Positions 54,839-64,000 of a stretch of 64,000 nucleotides of DNA are shown in pieces. The position numbers and the translations under genes were made by a program. Within the stretch, counting starts at the first letter, position 1. Each line of letters begins with the position of its first letter. The stretch comes from JANWXD01 sp037446115 (GTDB lineage: Bacteria > Acidobacteriota > Terriglobia > Bryobacterales > Bryobacteraceae), in NCBI GenBank assembly GCA_037446115.1, contig JBBIJF010000003.1:62001-126000 (forward strand), given 5' to 3'. Below the pieces are notes generated by a model. The model saw only the letters and a program-made list of their open reading frames with translations. It had not been told where the DNA came from and did no database searches.

Positions 54839-57800
54839 ATGAAGAGGAGGCTTTCCGCATTTGCATTGTGGTTCGGGTTCTTATCGGGGGCTACGAGCGC
54901 CTTCGGGCAGGAGTTCCGGGCGAGTGTTTCCGGTACGGTTACCGACCCTGCCGGGGCGGTCATTCCCGCGGTGAACGTCGAGCTGCGAAATGTGGCCACG
55001 GGTGCGACCGTGAGCACACAAACCAATGAGGTGGGCAATTACGTGGCTCCGTTCGTTCCGCCCGGGATTTATGTGCTGACCGCGGCCAAAGAAGGCTTCA
55101 AACGGGCGGTGCGCGAGAATCTCGAACTTCGCGTGGGTGACCGCGTGCGCGTGGACCTCCAGCTCGAGCTGGGCGGCGTCACCGAGAGCGTGACGGTGTC
55201 GGCCGAGGCCGAGTTGCTGGAGACCGCCACGGCGTCCAAGGGTCAGGTCATTGACTCCAGCAAAGTGGCGGCGCTGCCGTTGCTCGGGCGCAATCCCTTC
55301 ATGCTGGCGGCCGTATCCGCCGGGGTGCAGTACACGCCCTCGCTGGCGAGCCGCTCGAACCGGCCCTTCGACAACGGCGGGATGGACAGCTTCTCGATCA
55401 ACGGAGGCCGGCAGTTCACCAACGAGTTTCTGCTCGACGGGGTACCCGACACCAACGTGGAGACCACGCAGCCTTCCAACTTGAGCTTCGTCCCTTCGCC
55501 GGACGCGACGGAAGAGTTCAAGGTGCAAACCAACACCTATGACGCGCAGTACGGCCGGACCGGCGGCGGAGTGATCAACGTAAGCCTCAAGAGCGGCACG
55601 AACCGGTTGCGCGGCGCCCTCTATCACTACTTCCGGAACGACAAACTGAACGCGAACGATTTCGCCTCGAACCTGGCAGGCATCAAGAAAAGCGCGTTCC
55701 GCTGGAATCAACCGGGAGTACAGTTCGACGGCCCGGTGTACCTTCCGAGGCTCTATGACGGCCGTAACAAGACGTTTTTCATGTACTCGTGGGAGAAGAT
55801 CAAGAGCAGTATTCCGTTCCCCCAGACTTACACGGTTCCCACGCTGGATCAGCGGGCCGGCGATTTTTCGAAGACCGTCCAGGCGAACGGGCAGCCCATC
55901 ACCATCTATGATCCGCTCACCACGCAGCAATCCGGGAGCACGTACACGCGGCAGCCGTTCCCGGGCAACCGGATTCCTCCCGACCGGTTCGACCCGGTCT
56001 CGATCAAGATGCTGGAGTGGATCCCGGTGCCCAACCAGCCGGGCAACGCGCAAGGCTTTTTCAACCTGGTCTCCAGCCCCAACCCGCGCACGGACGAGTA
56101 CGACCAGCACATCATCCGCATTGACCAGGTGCTCGGGTCCCGGCACCGCTTCTTTTCGCGGTATGTGCGGGGCAACCGGCACGAGATGAACTCCGATGCG
56201 GGCTTTCGTCACGAAGCCTCACCGTGGTACGCACACTGGCGCATCAACCAGGGCGGCAACTTCGACCTGACCTCGACGCTGAGTCCGACGCTCGTGCTGA
56301 ATTTCCGCGCGGGCTACATCCGCCACCAGTTCGCCATCGCGCAGTTCGGCGACGGATTTGATCCGGCGCAGCTGGGCTTTCCGGCCGCGACCGTGTCCCA
56401 GCTGCCGCGGAAGTTCTTCCCCCGCGTCTCCTACACGGACTACACCCAGTTCGGTCCTCCGCGCTCGATCGGCAGCGAGCTGACGTATTCCGACACGTGG
56501 TCGGTGAGCGAGACCGTCAACAAACTTCTCGGCCGCCACTCGCTGAAGTTCGGCTTCGAGGGGCGCGTGATGTTCAACAACCAGCAGCTGCCTACTTCCT
56601 CATTCGGCAACTTCGCGTTCACCAAAGGCTACACGCAGCGGGATCCCCTGCGGGGAGATGCGGCCTCCGGCAACGCGTTCGCTTCGCTGCTGCTGGGGAT
56701 TCCGGCCAGCGGCTCGGTGCCTATCAACCCCGACCTGGCCTACAGCAACCGTTATTACGTCCTGTTTTTCCAGGACGACTGGCGGATCACGTCGCGCCTG
56801 ACGCTGAACTTGGGCCTGCGCTGGGACTACGAGTCGCCGCAGAGTGAGCGGTTCGACAGGCAGAACCGGGGTTTTGACGCCAACGCTCCGAATCCCCTGC
56901 AGGTTCCGGGGATGCAGCTGAAGGGCGGGCTGTTGTTCACCGATGCCAAACAGCGGCTGCCCTTCCGCCGGGATCTGAATAACTTCCAGCCGCGCCTCGG
57001 CGTGGCCTACCAGATGCGGCGGACGACGGTTCTCCGCGCGGGCTATGGCCTCAGCTACCTCCCCACGTTCGACCACGGCTACAACAACGGCTTCAGCGTC
57101 TCGACGCCTTTTGTTTCCTCAGTGGACGGCGGCATCACGCCCGCGGGCAGATGGAGCAATCCGTATCCGGACGGCATCTTGCAGCCGCCGGGGCGTTCGC
57201 TGGGACTGGCGACGTTGTTGGGGCGCAGCTTCACATACGGATACACGGACCGGGTGATTCCGTACGTGCACCAGTACTCGTTCGGGTTCCAGCAGGAGCT
57301 CCCCGGCCGGGTCCTGATTGATGCTTCCTATGTCGGTTCCCGTTCGCGGGCGCTGCAGACGGCCAAAGGAATCAACGCCGTTCCCGCCAGCGAGCTTTCC
57401 CTGGGCACGGCGCTGCTTGCCGCCGTGCCCAATCCCTTCCAGGGACTCCTGCCGGGGACGGCGTTCAACGGTCCGACCGTGCCCCGCCAGCAGCTGCTGC
57501 GGCCCTTCCCGCAGTTTGACAGCATCACGCAAGCCCGCCACACCATCGGCCGGTCCTGGTATGATTCCTTTCAGCTGCGGATCGAAAAACGCCTTTCCCA
57601 CGGGCTGCACTTACTGGGGAGCTACACGCTGAGTAAGTCCATCGAGGCTGTCGGCTATTTGAACGACCAGGACCCCTTCGGCGCTTTAGCTAAAGTCCTC
57701 ACGGCCGTGGACGCGCCGCACCGGTTTGTCATCAGCGGCGGCTACGAATTGCCCTTCGGCAGGAATCTGCGGGGCGTGGCCAGACAGCTTGCGGGCGGCT

Positions 57801-58267
57801 GGCAGATCAACGGCATCGCCACCTTCCAATCCGGCCTTCCGATCGGGACGCCGGGCAACGCGGTGGCGACGGGGGTGAACCCCCGACTGCCGGGCGACGT
57901 GCAGTCCCGCCAGCGGTGGTTCAACACCTGCACGATTAATCTCACGGGCGGCCGCCAGAACTGCGCCACTCCCGACGAGCCCGCAGCGTTTCGCGTTCAA
58001 CCGCCGTTCACGCTCAGGACCCTGAGCACCCGTTTTCCGAACATCCGGACCCGGCGGCCCGGACTCGTGGATTTGTCGTTGTTCAAGACGTTTCCGATCC
58101 GGGAGAGCCTAGCTTTGCAGTTTCGGGCGGAAGCCTTCAACCTGCTCAATACGCCCTGGTTCGGAGGCCCGAACACGACCCTGGGTTCCGCGAACTTCGG
58201 GGTGGTATCGCCTTCGCAGGCTAATGATCCGCGCAATGTGCAGTTAGCGCTGCGGCTTCAGTTCTGA
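54839..58267 (+). CDS. Oar-like TonB-dependent receptor with carboxypeptidase-regulatory-like domain (copy 2)
   Basis: A 1142-residue outer-membrane receptor with a signal peptide (ALWFGFLSGATSAFG), a carboxypeptidase-regulatory-like domain (about residues 26-110: SVSGTVTDPAGAVIPAVNVEL), a plug (VSAEAELLETATASKGQVID, GRTGGGVINVSLKSGTN) and a barrel ending with NVQLALRLQF. It is homologous to the 48235 receptor but clearly diverged. The ATG at 54839 follows a GGGGGC-type purine site. The Tat-signal GH106 and GH78 genes lie directly downstream on the same strand. Confidence 0.87.
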   Translation: MKRRLSAFALWFGFLSGATSAFGQEFRASVSGTVTDPAGAVIPAVNVELRNVATGATVSTQTNEVGNYVAPFVPPGIYVLTAAKEGFKRAVRENLELRVGDRVRVDLQLELGGVTESVTVSAEAELLETATASKGQVIDSSKVAALPLLGRNPFMLAAVSAGVQYTPSLASRSNRPFDNGGMDSFSINGGRQFTNEFLLDGVPDTNVETTQPSNLSFVPSPDATEEFKVQTNTYDAQYGRTGGGVINVSLKSGTNRLRGALYHYFRNDKLNANDFASNLAGIKKSAFRWNQPGVQFDGPVYLPRLYDGRNKTFFMYSWEKIKSSIPFPQTYTVPTLDQRAGDFSKTVQANGQPITIYDPLTTQQSGSTYTRQPFPGNRIPPDRFDPVSIKMLEWIPVPNQPGNAQGFFNLVSSPNPRTDEYDQHIIRIDQVLGSRHRFFSRYVRGNRHEMNSDAGFRHEASPWYAHWRINQGGNFDLTSTLSPTLVLNFRAGYIRHQFAIAQFGDGFDPAQLGFPAATVSQLPRKFFPRVSYTDYTQFGPPRSIGSELTYSDTWSVSETVNKLLGRHSLKFGFEGRVMFNNQQLPTSSFGNFAFTKGYTQRDPLRGDAASGNAFASLLLGIPASGSVPINPDLAYSNRYYVLFFQDDWRITSRLTLNLGLRWDYESPQSERFDRQNRGFDANAPNPLQVPGMQLKGGLLFTDAKQRLPFRRDLNNFQPRLGVAYQMRRTTVLRAGYGLSYLPTFDHGYNNGFSVSTPFVSSVDGGITPAGRWSNPYPDGILQPPGRSLGLATLLGRSFTYGYTDRVIPYVHQYSFGFQQELPGRVLIDASYVGSRSRALQTAKGINAVPASELSLGTALLAAVPNPFQGLLPGTAFNGPTVPRQQLLRPFPQFDSITQARHTIGRSWYDSFQLRIEKRLSHGLHLLGSYTLSKSIEAVGYLNDQDPFGALAKVLTAVDAPHRFVISGGYELPFGRNLRGVARQLAGGWQINGIATFQSGLPIGTPGNAVATGVNPRLPGDVQSRQRWFNTCTINLTGGRQNCATPDEPAAFRVQPPFTLRTLSTRFPNIRTRRPGLVDLSLFKTFPIRESLALQFRAEAFNLLNTPWFGGPNTTLGSANFGVVSPSQANDPRNVQLALRLQF

Positions 58268-58354
58268 CTGAAGTTGGCGCCGGAGTAAACGCCGTCCGGA
58301 CGTAACCACGCCGGGCAACACGGCGCCATTGACAGATTCCAGGATTCGACGCTC

Positions 58355-61300
58355 ATGAAACGCAGGAGCTTTCTGAAAACGTGTGCGGTCGGGGCCGGCA
58401 CCTCATGGTGTGCAGCCGTACCGATACCTGGGAGTGCGTCCGCCCCGGCCGAGGAAACTTTCCGCCACCCTCCGGCCTCAGCGAGACCCTTCACCTGGTG
58501 GCACTGGATGAACGGCAACGTGACGGCCGACGGCATCACGCGCGACCTCGAGGCCATGGCCCGGGTTGGCGTCGGCGGGTTTCAGATCTTCCAGGTGGGG
58601 ACGGGAATTCCCAAAGGGCCCGTGGCGTACGGCAGCGCCGAACACCTCCGGCTGCTCGAGCACGCCGCCAGGGAGGCGCTGCGTCTGGGGCTCGAATTCG
58701 ACATGCACAACTGTCCCGGGTGGTCCTCGAGCGGCGGCCCGTGGATTACGCCCGAATACGCGATGCAGTTGCTCACCTGGAGCGAAATTCAGGTCCGTGG
58801 CGGTGGCCGCATACGCGTCCGGCTCCCGCAGCCTCCCGCCCGTTTGCACTTCTACCGGGATGCTTTCGTGCTGGCGTTTCCTTCGCTCGAAGGCGAACAA
58901 CGCGATGCGCGCCAGGTTTTGGCGGGTGCGCGCACCGGCGGCGGAGCCGCTGACCCCGGGATTCTCGGCGGGCTGCTTTCTGAGCCGGTCGAGTTGAGGC
59001 CCACCGAGCGGGGCGAACCGGGTTTTCTGCTGCTCGAATTCCGGGAGCCGTTCGAAGTGCGCAGCGTTCTCGTGGTGAGCTCCGCGGTACCCGGGGCGGC
59101 GCCGGGTGGCGGCTTCGGTGCGCCGCCCGGCATGGCCCTGGAAGTTTCCGAGGACGGTGCGCAATTCCGGGAGGTGACCGCCATCCGGGTTCCGAGCGGC
59201 GGGTTCGGGGGAGCCGCAGCTCCGGTGTTTGCGGAGGCGAGCTTCCCTCCAGCGCGTGGACGCTTCCTCCGGCTGGTCAGTCGTGCGCCACGGCGCATTT
59301 TCGATGTGCGCCTGTCCGGAGCGCCCCGGATCGGCGGATGGGTATTCAAGGCGAACTTTGCCCGGCCGGGGCCTGGGTGGTTAGGGCCGGAGGCTCCCGC
59401 GGAAATCCCCGCTCGCAGCGTCGTGGATCCGTCGCAGGTTGTGGATCTAACGGGGCAGCTAGATCCGACCACGGGCGAACTGGATTGGAACGCTCCGCCG
59501 GGTGAGTGGACCATTCTCCGGCTTGGCTACACGCCGACGGGCCGCACCAATCACCCCGGGCCGGATGGCGGCGTGGGCCTGGAGTGCGACAAATACAGCG
59601 CCGCCGCGATGGACTTCCATTTCCAGCAGTTTTTCGGTCCGCTGTTGCCGGCGCTCCGCCCCTTGGCCGACAAGGGGCTCGTGGGCGCTTTGATTGACAG
59701 CTATGAAGTGGGGATGCAGAACTGGACTCCGCAGTTTCCCGAAGAGTTCTGGAAGCGTCGCGGATATGACTTGCGCCCGTATCTGGCGGCCATGACCGGG
59801 CGCATTGTCGGGAGTCTGGAAATCTCGGAGCGCTTCCTTTGGGACGTCCGTCGCACGCAGGCCGATCTGGTGGCGGACAACTACTACGGGCGCTTCGCCG
59901 AACTCTGCCGCTGGCATGGATTCAAGGCCTACGCCGAACCTTACTCCGGCGGACCGTTTGAAGAAATGCAGGCCGGCTCCCGCGTGGACGTACCGATGGG
60001 AGAGTTCTGGATCGCGCGCGGCAACCACCGCAGCGTGAAGCTGGCCGCCTCCGTGGGCCACATCTCCGGACGGCGCATCATCGCCGCCGAAGCGTTCACG
60101 GGTGCTCCTCCGTTCTCCAAATGGCAGGAACATCCGTATTCGATGAAGGCCCTGGGCGACTGGATGTACACGCAGGGCCTGAACCGCTTCATCTTCCATC
60201 GTTACGCGCACCAGCCCCACCCGACGGCCCGCCCCGGCATGACCATGGGACCGTGGGGATTTCATTTCGACCGCACCAACACGTGGTTTGAGCAGGGGAA
60301 GGCCTGGATCGAATACCTGACACGATGCCAGCACATGCTTCAGCAAGGGGTCTTCGTGGCCGACCTGCTGTACTTTGCCGGAGAAGATGCACCCGTTGAC
60401 ACCCCGGGCAGAGAGCAGCTGGATCCGCAGCCGCCGGCAGGGTATGACTGGGATACCGTTCACGCCGAAGCCTTGCTGGATCGCGTGCGCGCAGAGGACG
60501 GCCGCCTGGTGCTTCCGGACGGCACGAGTTACCGGTTGCTGGTCTTGCAGCGCGGCGCCGGGATGACACTTCGGGTGCTGCGCAGAATCCGCGACCTGGT
60601 GCGGGAAGGAGCGTGGGTTTGGGGAGCGAAACCGGATCGGTCTCCGAGTCTCGCCGACCGGACGAATGACGGCGAGTTTCAGCGTGTGGCCTCCGAAGTT
60701 TGGGGCGAATTGGATGGCGTCGAAAAGCGCCAGCGCAATTTCGGACGGGGGCGCGTGTTCTGGGGCGAGTCTCTGCAAGCGGTGCTCCGCCAGATGCAAC
60801 TGCCTCCGGACTTCGAAATGCGGGCGGCGGCTCCTGATGCCGACGTCCATTACATCCACCGCCGTACGCCGGAGGCGGAGATCTACTTTGTGGCCAACCG
60901 CCGCAGGCGCGTGGAGGAGACCGCGTGTCTGTTCCGGGTGGACAATCGCCAACCCGAGCTGTGGGACCCGGCCACCGGAAATGTCCTACCGGCGCCGGTC
61001 TATGAAAGCGTCGATTCGCGTGTGCGTGTTCCGATCCGGTTCGAGCCGGCGGGCTCGGTCTTTGTTGTGTTCCGCAAGCCTGCCGCGGCACACCGCATTC
61101 GAGCCGTGCTGCGAAACGGAAAGCCGGTCGTGGACGCCGCCTGGCCGGCCGCACCCGAACCAGGCATCCACCGGGAGGTCGCAGGCCGGTTCACGATCAG
61201 CGTTTGGGTGAAACCGGAAATCGAAGGCGCGGTCGGCACGGGCCAAGGCGGCGGCTTGCTGGGGCAATCCGGAAGCTTCGTGTTCTACCCATGCGAAGGA

Positions 61301-62383
61301 GAAGTCGTGTACGGACCGGGTCACGCCTCCTGCGGCCTTGCGGCAACCCGCTCCGGAATTGCAGTGTTCGAATGCAAACGGGGATCGCCCGTGCCGGTTC
61401 TGGCGGAACAACTTCCGCTAGCCGGCTGGACGCACCTGGCTCTCGTGTATGCCGACGGCGTTCCCCAGCTTTACGTAAACGGGAAGCGCGTCTGTGAGGG
61501 CAAACCGACCGGGGCCATCGTACATCCGGGGTTAGGTGAACCGTTACGCCGTGCAGACACCCCCCATTTCGAGGGAGAAACGGCCGGCGCCCAACTGTTC
61601 CGGGAGGCGTTGTCCGCCGAACGCGTCAGCGAGCTGGCGGCGCAGGGTCCGCCGCCTCCCGACGGCCCGGCTGACGTAGAGCTGTGCGGCGAGGCACCCT
61701 GGACGCTTACGATCTGGCAGCCGGGCCGGTACTCGCTTCGTCTTGCCTCGGGACGTGAGTCTCAGTTCCAGATCCCGCCGCTCGGGCCGCCGGTGACACT
61801 GGACGGGCCGTGGAACGTCCGGTTCCCTGCCGGGCTCGGCGCGCCGCGCGAGATCACTTTGCCGCGACTAGTATCGCTGCACCGGCACGAAGATCCCGGC
61901 GTGCGTCATTTCTCCGGCACGGCTGCCTACAGCACCGCCTTCGAGTTCCCCGCCGGACCCTCAGGCGGAGCCCGGCGGATTTTCTTAGACCTCGGGCGTG
62001 TCGAAGTCATCGCCCAAGTCCGGCTGAACGGGCGCGATTACGGTGTGCTCTGGAAGCCTCCCTTCCGGCTGGATGTCACGGATGCGATGCGCTCCGGCCG
62101 TAACGAACTCGAGGTTCTGGTTACCAACCTCTGGCCGAACCGCCTGATCGGCGATGAGCATCTTCCCCCGGAAGAGGAATACCAGTCGCAAGGCCGCACC
62201 GGATTCGGCGGAGCCATTCGTAAGCTGCCGCAGTGGTACCTGGAGGGCAGACCGAAGCCCGCCGGCGGGCGCGTAACGTTCACCACGTGGAAGCATTACA
62301 ACCGGGACTCCCCGTTGCTTGAGTCGGGCCTGCTCGGTCCGGTTCTGCTGCGGCGGGCGGTGCGGCACCGGATTGACAGCTGA
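58355..62383 (+). CDS. GH106-type alpha-L-rhamnosidase-like protein with inserted LamG domain (copy 2)
   Basis: A 1342-residue protein with a twin-arginine signal (KRRSFLKTCAVGAG). The N-terminal GH106 pattern is clear: ARPFTWWHWMNGNVTADGITRDLEAM, then GVGGFQIF and EFWKRRGYDLRPYL. Between about residues 945 and 1110 lies a LamG/concanavalin-like beta-sandwich (GRFTISVWVKPEI and AGWTHLALVYADGVPQLYVNGK) before a C-terminal galactose-binding-like region (RIFLDLGRVEVIAQVRLNGRDYGV). GH106 enzymes cleave alpha-L-rhamnosyl linkages; the specific linkage cannot be read. It begins 87 bases after the receptor and is followed 48 bases later by the GH78 gene. Confidence 0.8.
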   Translation: MKRRSFLKTCAVGAGTSWCAAVPIPGSASAPAEETFRHPPASARPFTWWHWMNGNVTADGITRDLEAMARVGVGGFQIFQVGTGIPKGPVAYGSAEHLRLLEHAAREALRLGLEFDMHNCPGWSSSGGPWITPEYAMQLLTWSEIQVRGGGRIRVRLPQPPARLHFYRDAFVLAFPSLEGEQRDARQVLAGARTGGGAADPGILGGLLSEPVELRPTERGEPGFLLLEFREPFEVRSVLVVSSAVPGAAPGGGFGAPPGMALEVSEDGAQFREVTAIRVPSGGFGGAAAPVFAEASFPPARGRFLRLVSRAPRRIFDVRLSGAPRIGGWVFKANFARPGPGWLGPEAPAEIPARSVVDPSQVVDLTGQLDPTTGELDWNAPPGEWTILRLGYTPTGRTNHPGPDGGVGLECDKYSAAAMDFHFQQFFGPLLPALRPLADKGLVGALIDSYEVGMQNWTPQFPEEFWKRRGYDLRPYLAAMTGRIVGSLEISERFLWDVRRTQADLVADNYYGRFAELCRWHGFKAYAEPYSGGPFEEMQAGSRVDVPMGEFWIARGNHRSVKLAASVGHISGRRIIAAEAFTGAPPFSKWQEHPYSMKALGDWMYTQGLNRFIFHRYAHQPHPTARPGMTMGPWGFHFDRTNTWFEQGKAWIEYLTRCQHMLQQGVFVADLLYFAGEDAPVDTPGREQLDPQPPAGYDWDTVHAEALLDRVRAEDGRLVLPDGTSYRLLVLQRGAGMTLRVLRRIRDLVREGAWVWGAKPDRSPSLADRTNDGEFQRVASEVWGELDGVEKRQRNFGRGRVFWGESLQAVLRQMQLPPDFEMRAAAPDADVHYIHRRTPEAEIYFVANRRRRVEETACLFRVDNRQPELWDPATGNVLPAPVYESVDSRVRVPIRFEPAGSVFVVFRKPAAAHRIRAVLRNGKPVVDAAWPAAPEPGIHREVAGRFTISVWVKPEIEGAVGTGQGGGLLGQSGSFVFYPCEGEVVYGPGHASCGLAATRSGIAVFECKRGSPVPVLAEQLPLAGWTHLALVYADGVPQLYVNGKRVCEGKPTGAIVHPGLGEPLRRADTPHFEGETAGAQLFREALSAERVSELAAQGPPPPDGPADVELCGEAPWTLTIWQPGRYSLRLASGRESQFQIPPLGPPVTLDGPWNVRFPAGLGAPREITLPRLVSLHRHEDPGVRHFSGTAAYSTAFEFPAGPSGGARRIFLDLGRVEVIAQVRLNGRDYGVLWKPPFRLDVTDAMRSGRNELEVLVTNLWPNRLIGDEHLPPEEEYQSQGRTGFGGAIRKLPQWYLEGRPKPAGGRVTFTTWKHYNRDSPLLESGLLGPVLLRRAVRHRIDS

Positions 62384-62431
62384 GGCGCCGGGCATCTTTT
62401 CCGTTGGAGATAACACAGGAGGTCTGTAATC

Positions 62432-64000
62432 ATGCAGTGGCCAAGAACAAGCTTTTCTATATTGGCGCTGGTTGCCTTGGTGCAGGCGGCACCGGTGGAT
62501 CTGCGCTGTAATTACCTTGTCAATCCCATCGGGATTGACTCTCTCAAACCTCATCTTTCCTGGCGGAACGATAGTAACGAAAGGAACTGGCGGCAGACCG
62601 CGTACCGCATTCTGGTAGCCAGCCGTCCCGAACTGCTGGAAAGCGGCAAAGCCGACGTCTGGGACAGCGGCCGAGTGGCATCCGCGGAATCGGTGGGTAT
62701 CCGGTTCGGCGGCAAGCGGCTTGAGTCGGGACGGCGATACTACTGGACGGTCGAGGTCTGGGATCACCGCGGGCGGCTCGCTCGGGCGGCGCCGGCCTGG
62801 TGGGAGATGGGGTTGCTCGAACCCTCCGACTGGAAGGCAAAGTGGATCAGTCGCCGGGATCTAGAAGAGGAGCAGGACCGGAACAGCATCCGGTGGATCT
62901 GGATCCCCGGGCAGGATGCGTTTACTCCGGGCGCCGCCGGGGCCGCGGAGTTTCGGGTCGCATTCCAAGTCAAGCAACCCGTCCGCAATGCGGCGCTCTA
63001 CCTCGTTGCCCGTTCGCCCATGAAGGCGACGGTGAACGGCCAGTTGGCAGGAGCCAAGGACGGCCGCTTCCGCGCCTTCGACCGGCAGGACATTACAGAA
63101 CTTCTCCAGGTCGGGACGAACACGGTGGCGGTGAGCCTGGCAGCGCGACCGCCATCCCGAGGCCCGCAGCAACGGGGACCGCAAGCGGTGGGCCTGGCGG
63201 GACTGGTCAAGCTCGTCTACGCCGACGGAACCGTGGAGCGCTTCCCCACTGGTTCCGGCTGGGAGTGCCGCCCCTCCGGGACCGAGCCCTGGCTGGCTGC
63301 TGCGGTTGTGGCTCCGCTCAGCGACTCTCGCATGGGACCCGATCCGGGGCCGCTGCCTTCGGCCGCCTCGCTGTTTCGCCGCGAGTTTTCCGTAGCCAAA
63401 CCGGTGCGTGCGGCGCGGCTTCACATTACCGCGCTCGGCAGTTATCGGGCGTTCTTGAACGGGCGGCGCGTGGGGAGCGACGTTTTGACGCCGGAGTACA
63501 CCGAGTATGCCAAGCGCGTCACGGCACAAACGTACGACGTGACCGATCTGCTCACGGTGGGGCGCAACGCGATCGGCGTGATGCTCGGAGACGGCTGGTT
63601 CGGAAGCGCGCTGTCATGGATCGGAATCCGTTTTTCCTTCTTGCCTGCTCCCACCCGACTGCTCGCCCAGCTCCGCATCGAGTACGGCGACGGAACTCAG
63701 GAGCTGGTCGTAACGGATGAGTCCTGGAAGACCGCTCCTGCGCCCATCCTTCATTCAGAAATCTATGCGGGCGAGGTCTATGACGCCCGCCTCGAGCAAC
63801 GGGGCTGGCAGCGGGCGGGCTTTGATGATTCGCGCTGGAGCACTCCGCAGATTACGGAGGCTCCTCCGGCGCGGATCTCCGGGCTCGTGACGATGCCTCC
63901 GCGGATCATCGAATCCCTGCGGCCTGGGGAGGTCCGGCGGCTGCCCGACGGCACGTACATCGTGGATATGGGCCAGAACATGGTGGGCTGGGTCAAGTTG
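62432..64000 (+). CDS. GH78 alpha-L-rhamnosidase, N-terminal part (3' truncated by the window)
   Basis: The frame from the ATG at 62432 is open to the last base, giving 523 codons so far. After a Sec signal (SFSILALVALVQA) the N-terminal beta domain reads LVNPIGIDSLKPHLSW and YYWTVEVWDH. An extra galactose-binding-like module lies at about residues 150-250. The classic GH78 parts follow: FRREFSVAKPVRAARLHITALG, NAIGVMLGDGWFGSAL and, at the very end, MGQNMVGWVKL. GH78 enzymes remove terminal alpha-L-rhamnose. The catalytic (alpha/alpha)6 barrel lies beyond the window. Shorter open frames on the same strand inside it are shadows. Confidence 0.93.
   Translation, partial: MQWPRTSFSILALVALVQAAPVDLRCNYLVNPIGIDSLKPHLSWRNDSNERNWRQTAYRILVASRPELLESGKADVWDSGRVASAESVGIRFGGKRLESGRRYYWTVEVWDHRGRLARAAPAWWEMGLLEPSDWKAKWISRRDLEEEQDRNSIRWIWIPGQDAFTPGAAGAAEFRVAFQVKQPVRNAALYLVARSPMKATVNGQLAGAKDGRFRAFDRQDITELLQVGTNTVAVSLAARPPSRGPQQRGPQAVGLAGLVKLVYADGTVERFPTGSGWECRPSGTEPWLAAAVVAPLSDSRMGPDPGPLPSAASLFRREFSVAKPVRAARLHITALGSYRAFLNGRRVGSDVLTPEYTEYAKRVTAQTYDVTDLLTVGRNAIGVMLGDGWFGSALSWIGIRFSFLPAPTRLLAQLRIEYGDGTQELVVTDESWKTAPAPILHSEIYAGEVYDARLEQRGWQRAGFDDSRWSTPQITEAPPARISGLVTMPPRIIESLRPGEVRRLPDGTYIVDMGQNMVGWVKL

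Noticed and set aside
58268..58354. GGCGCC-containing repeats between the second receptor and GH106 copy 2, first taken as a terminator
   Set aside because: The arms are short, interrupted and lack a T-tract, so a terminator is not supported.
62800..63720. A 306-codon plus-strand frame inside the GH78 region, first suspected to mean a frameshift in that gene
   Set aside because: Translation from the ATG at 62432 stays open to base 64000 and reads as GH78 throughout, so the shorter frame is a shadow and there is no frameshift.

Overview
The window reads as chromosomal DNA of a GC-rich acidobacterium, most likely of the Bryobacterales (Solibacter-like) lineage. Lineage markers are a protein with the Solibacter-type C-terminal domain (6882-8522), a VWFA-related acidobacterial domain protein (32499-33527), two very large Oar-like TonB-dependent receptors with an N-terminal carboxypeptidase-regulatory-like domain, and several Tat-targeted enzymes. 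Genes are dense, many overlap by ATGA or GTGA, and I see no prophage, insertion sequence, CRISPR array or rRNA. One tRNA gene, tRNA-Ser(CGA), is present.

Layout. 1-9.7 kb: the tail of a GH3 beta-glucosidase, a small DUF2784 membrane protein, an NapH-like ferredoxin, a Nif3-like protein, an ECF sigma/anti-sigma/YwiC operon, a DUF1858 protein, a secreted PIG-L deacetylase, rsmD, the Solibacter-domain protein and a LuxR regulator. 9.8-23.8 kb: tRNA-Ser, a phosphofructokinase with pyrophosphate-type residues, a methyltransferase, an esterase/SDR pair, speA, a gnd-KDG kinase-KdsC-like-ACT operon, then tilS-ftsH-HAD phosphatase. 23.8-37.7 kb: a five-gene minus-strand chain (nth, exported TldD, TldE, lipoprotein, membrane glycosyltransferase), a protein with three Rid-like repeats, a second KDG kinase, the VWFA protein, a LexA-like S24 peptidase without an HTH, a second ECF sigma/anti-sigma pair, rsmA and a secreted metallo-beta-lactamase-fold protein. 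37.7-46.1 kb: gpmA, eno, glgC, rpsU, and an operon of PfkB kinase, membrane glycosyltransferase, dapF and nucleotide-sugar dehydrogenase.

46.1-64 kb is the accessory heart of the window: an L-rhamnose mutarotase, a hybrid regulator (IclR-type HTH joined to an RbsB-like sugar-binding domain), two TonB-dependent receptors, two GH106-type glycosidases and the start of a GH78 alpha-L-rhamnosidase. This looks like a SusD-less rhamnoside uptake and degradation locus. A perfect 17-bp palindrome beside the regulator recurs with 14 of 17 matches over the promoter of the second receptor, so a candidate regulon can be read from the sequence.

Other points worth attention are a DapF homologue with serine at both catalytic cysteine positions, a single-chain triple-Rid protein lacking the catalytic arginine in every repeat, an RpoE-like promoter in front of the second ECF sigma gene, and repeated -10 elements that overlap or nearly touch annotated start codons, implying short-leader or leaderless transcripts.
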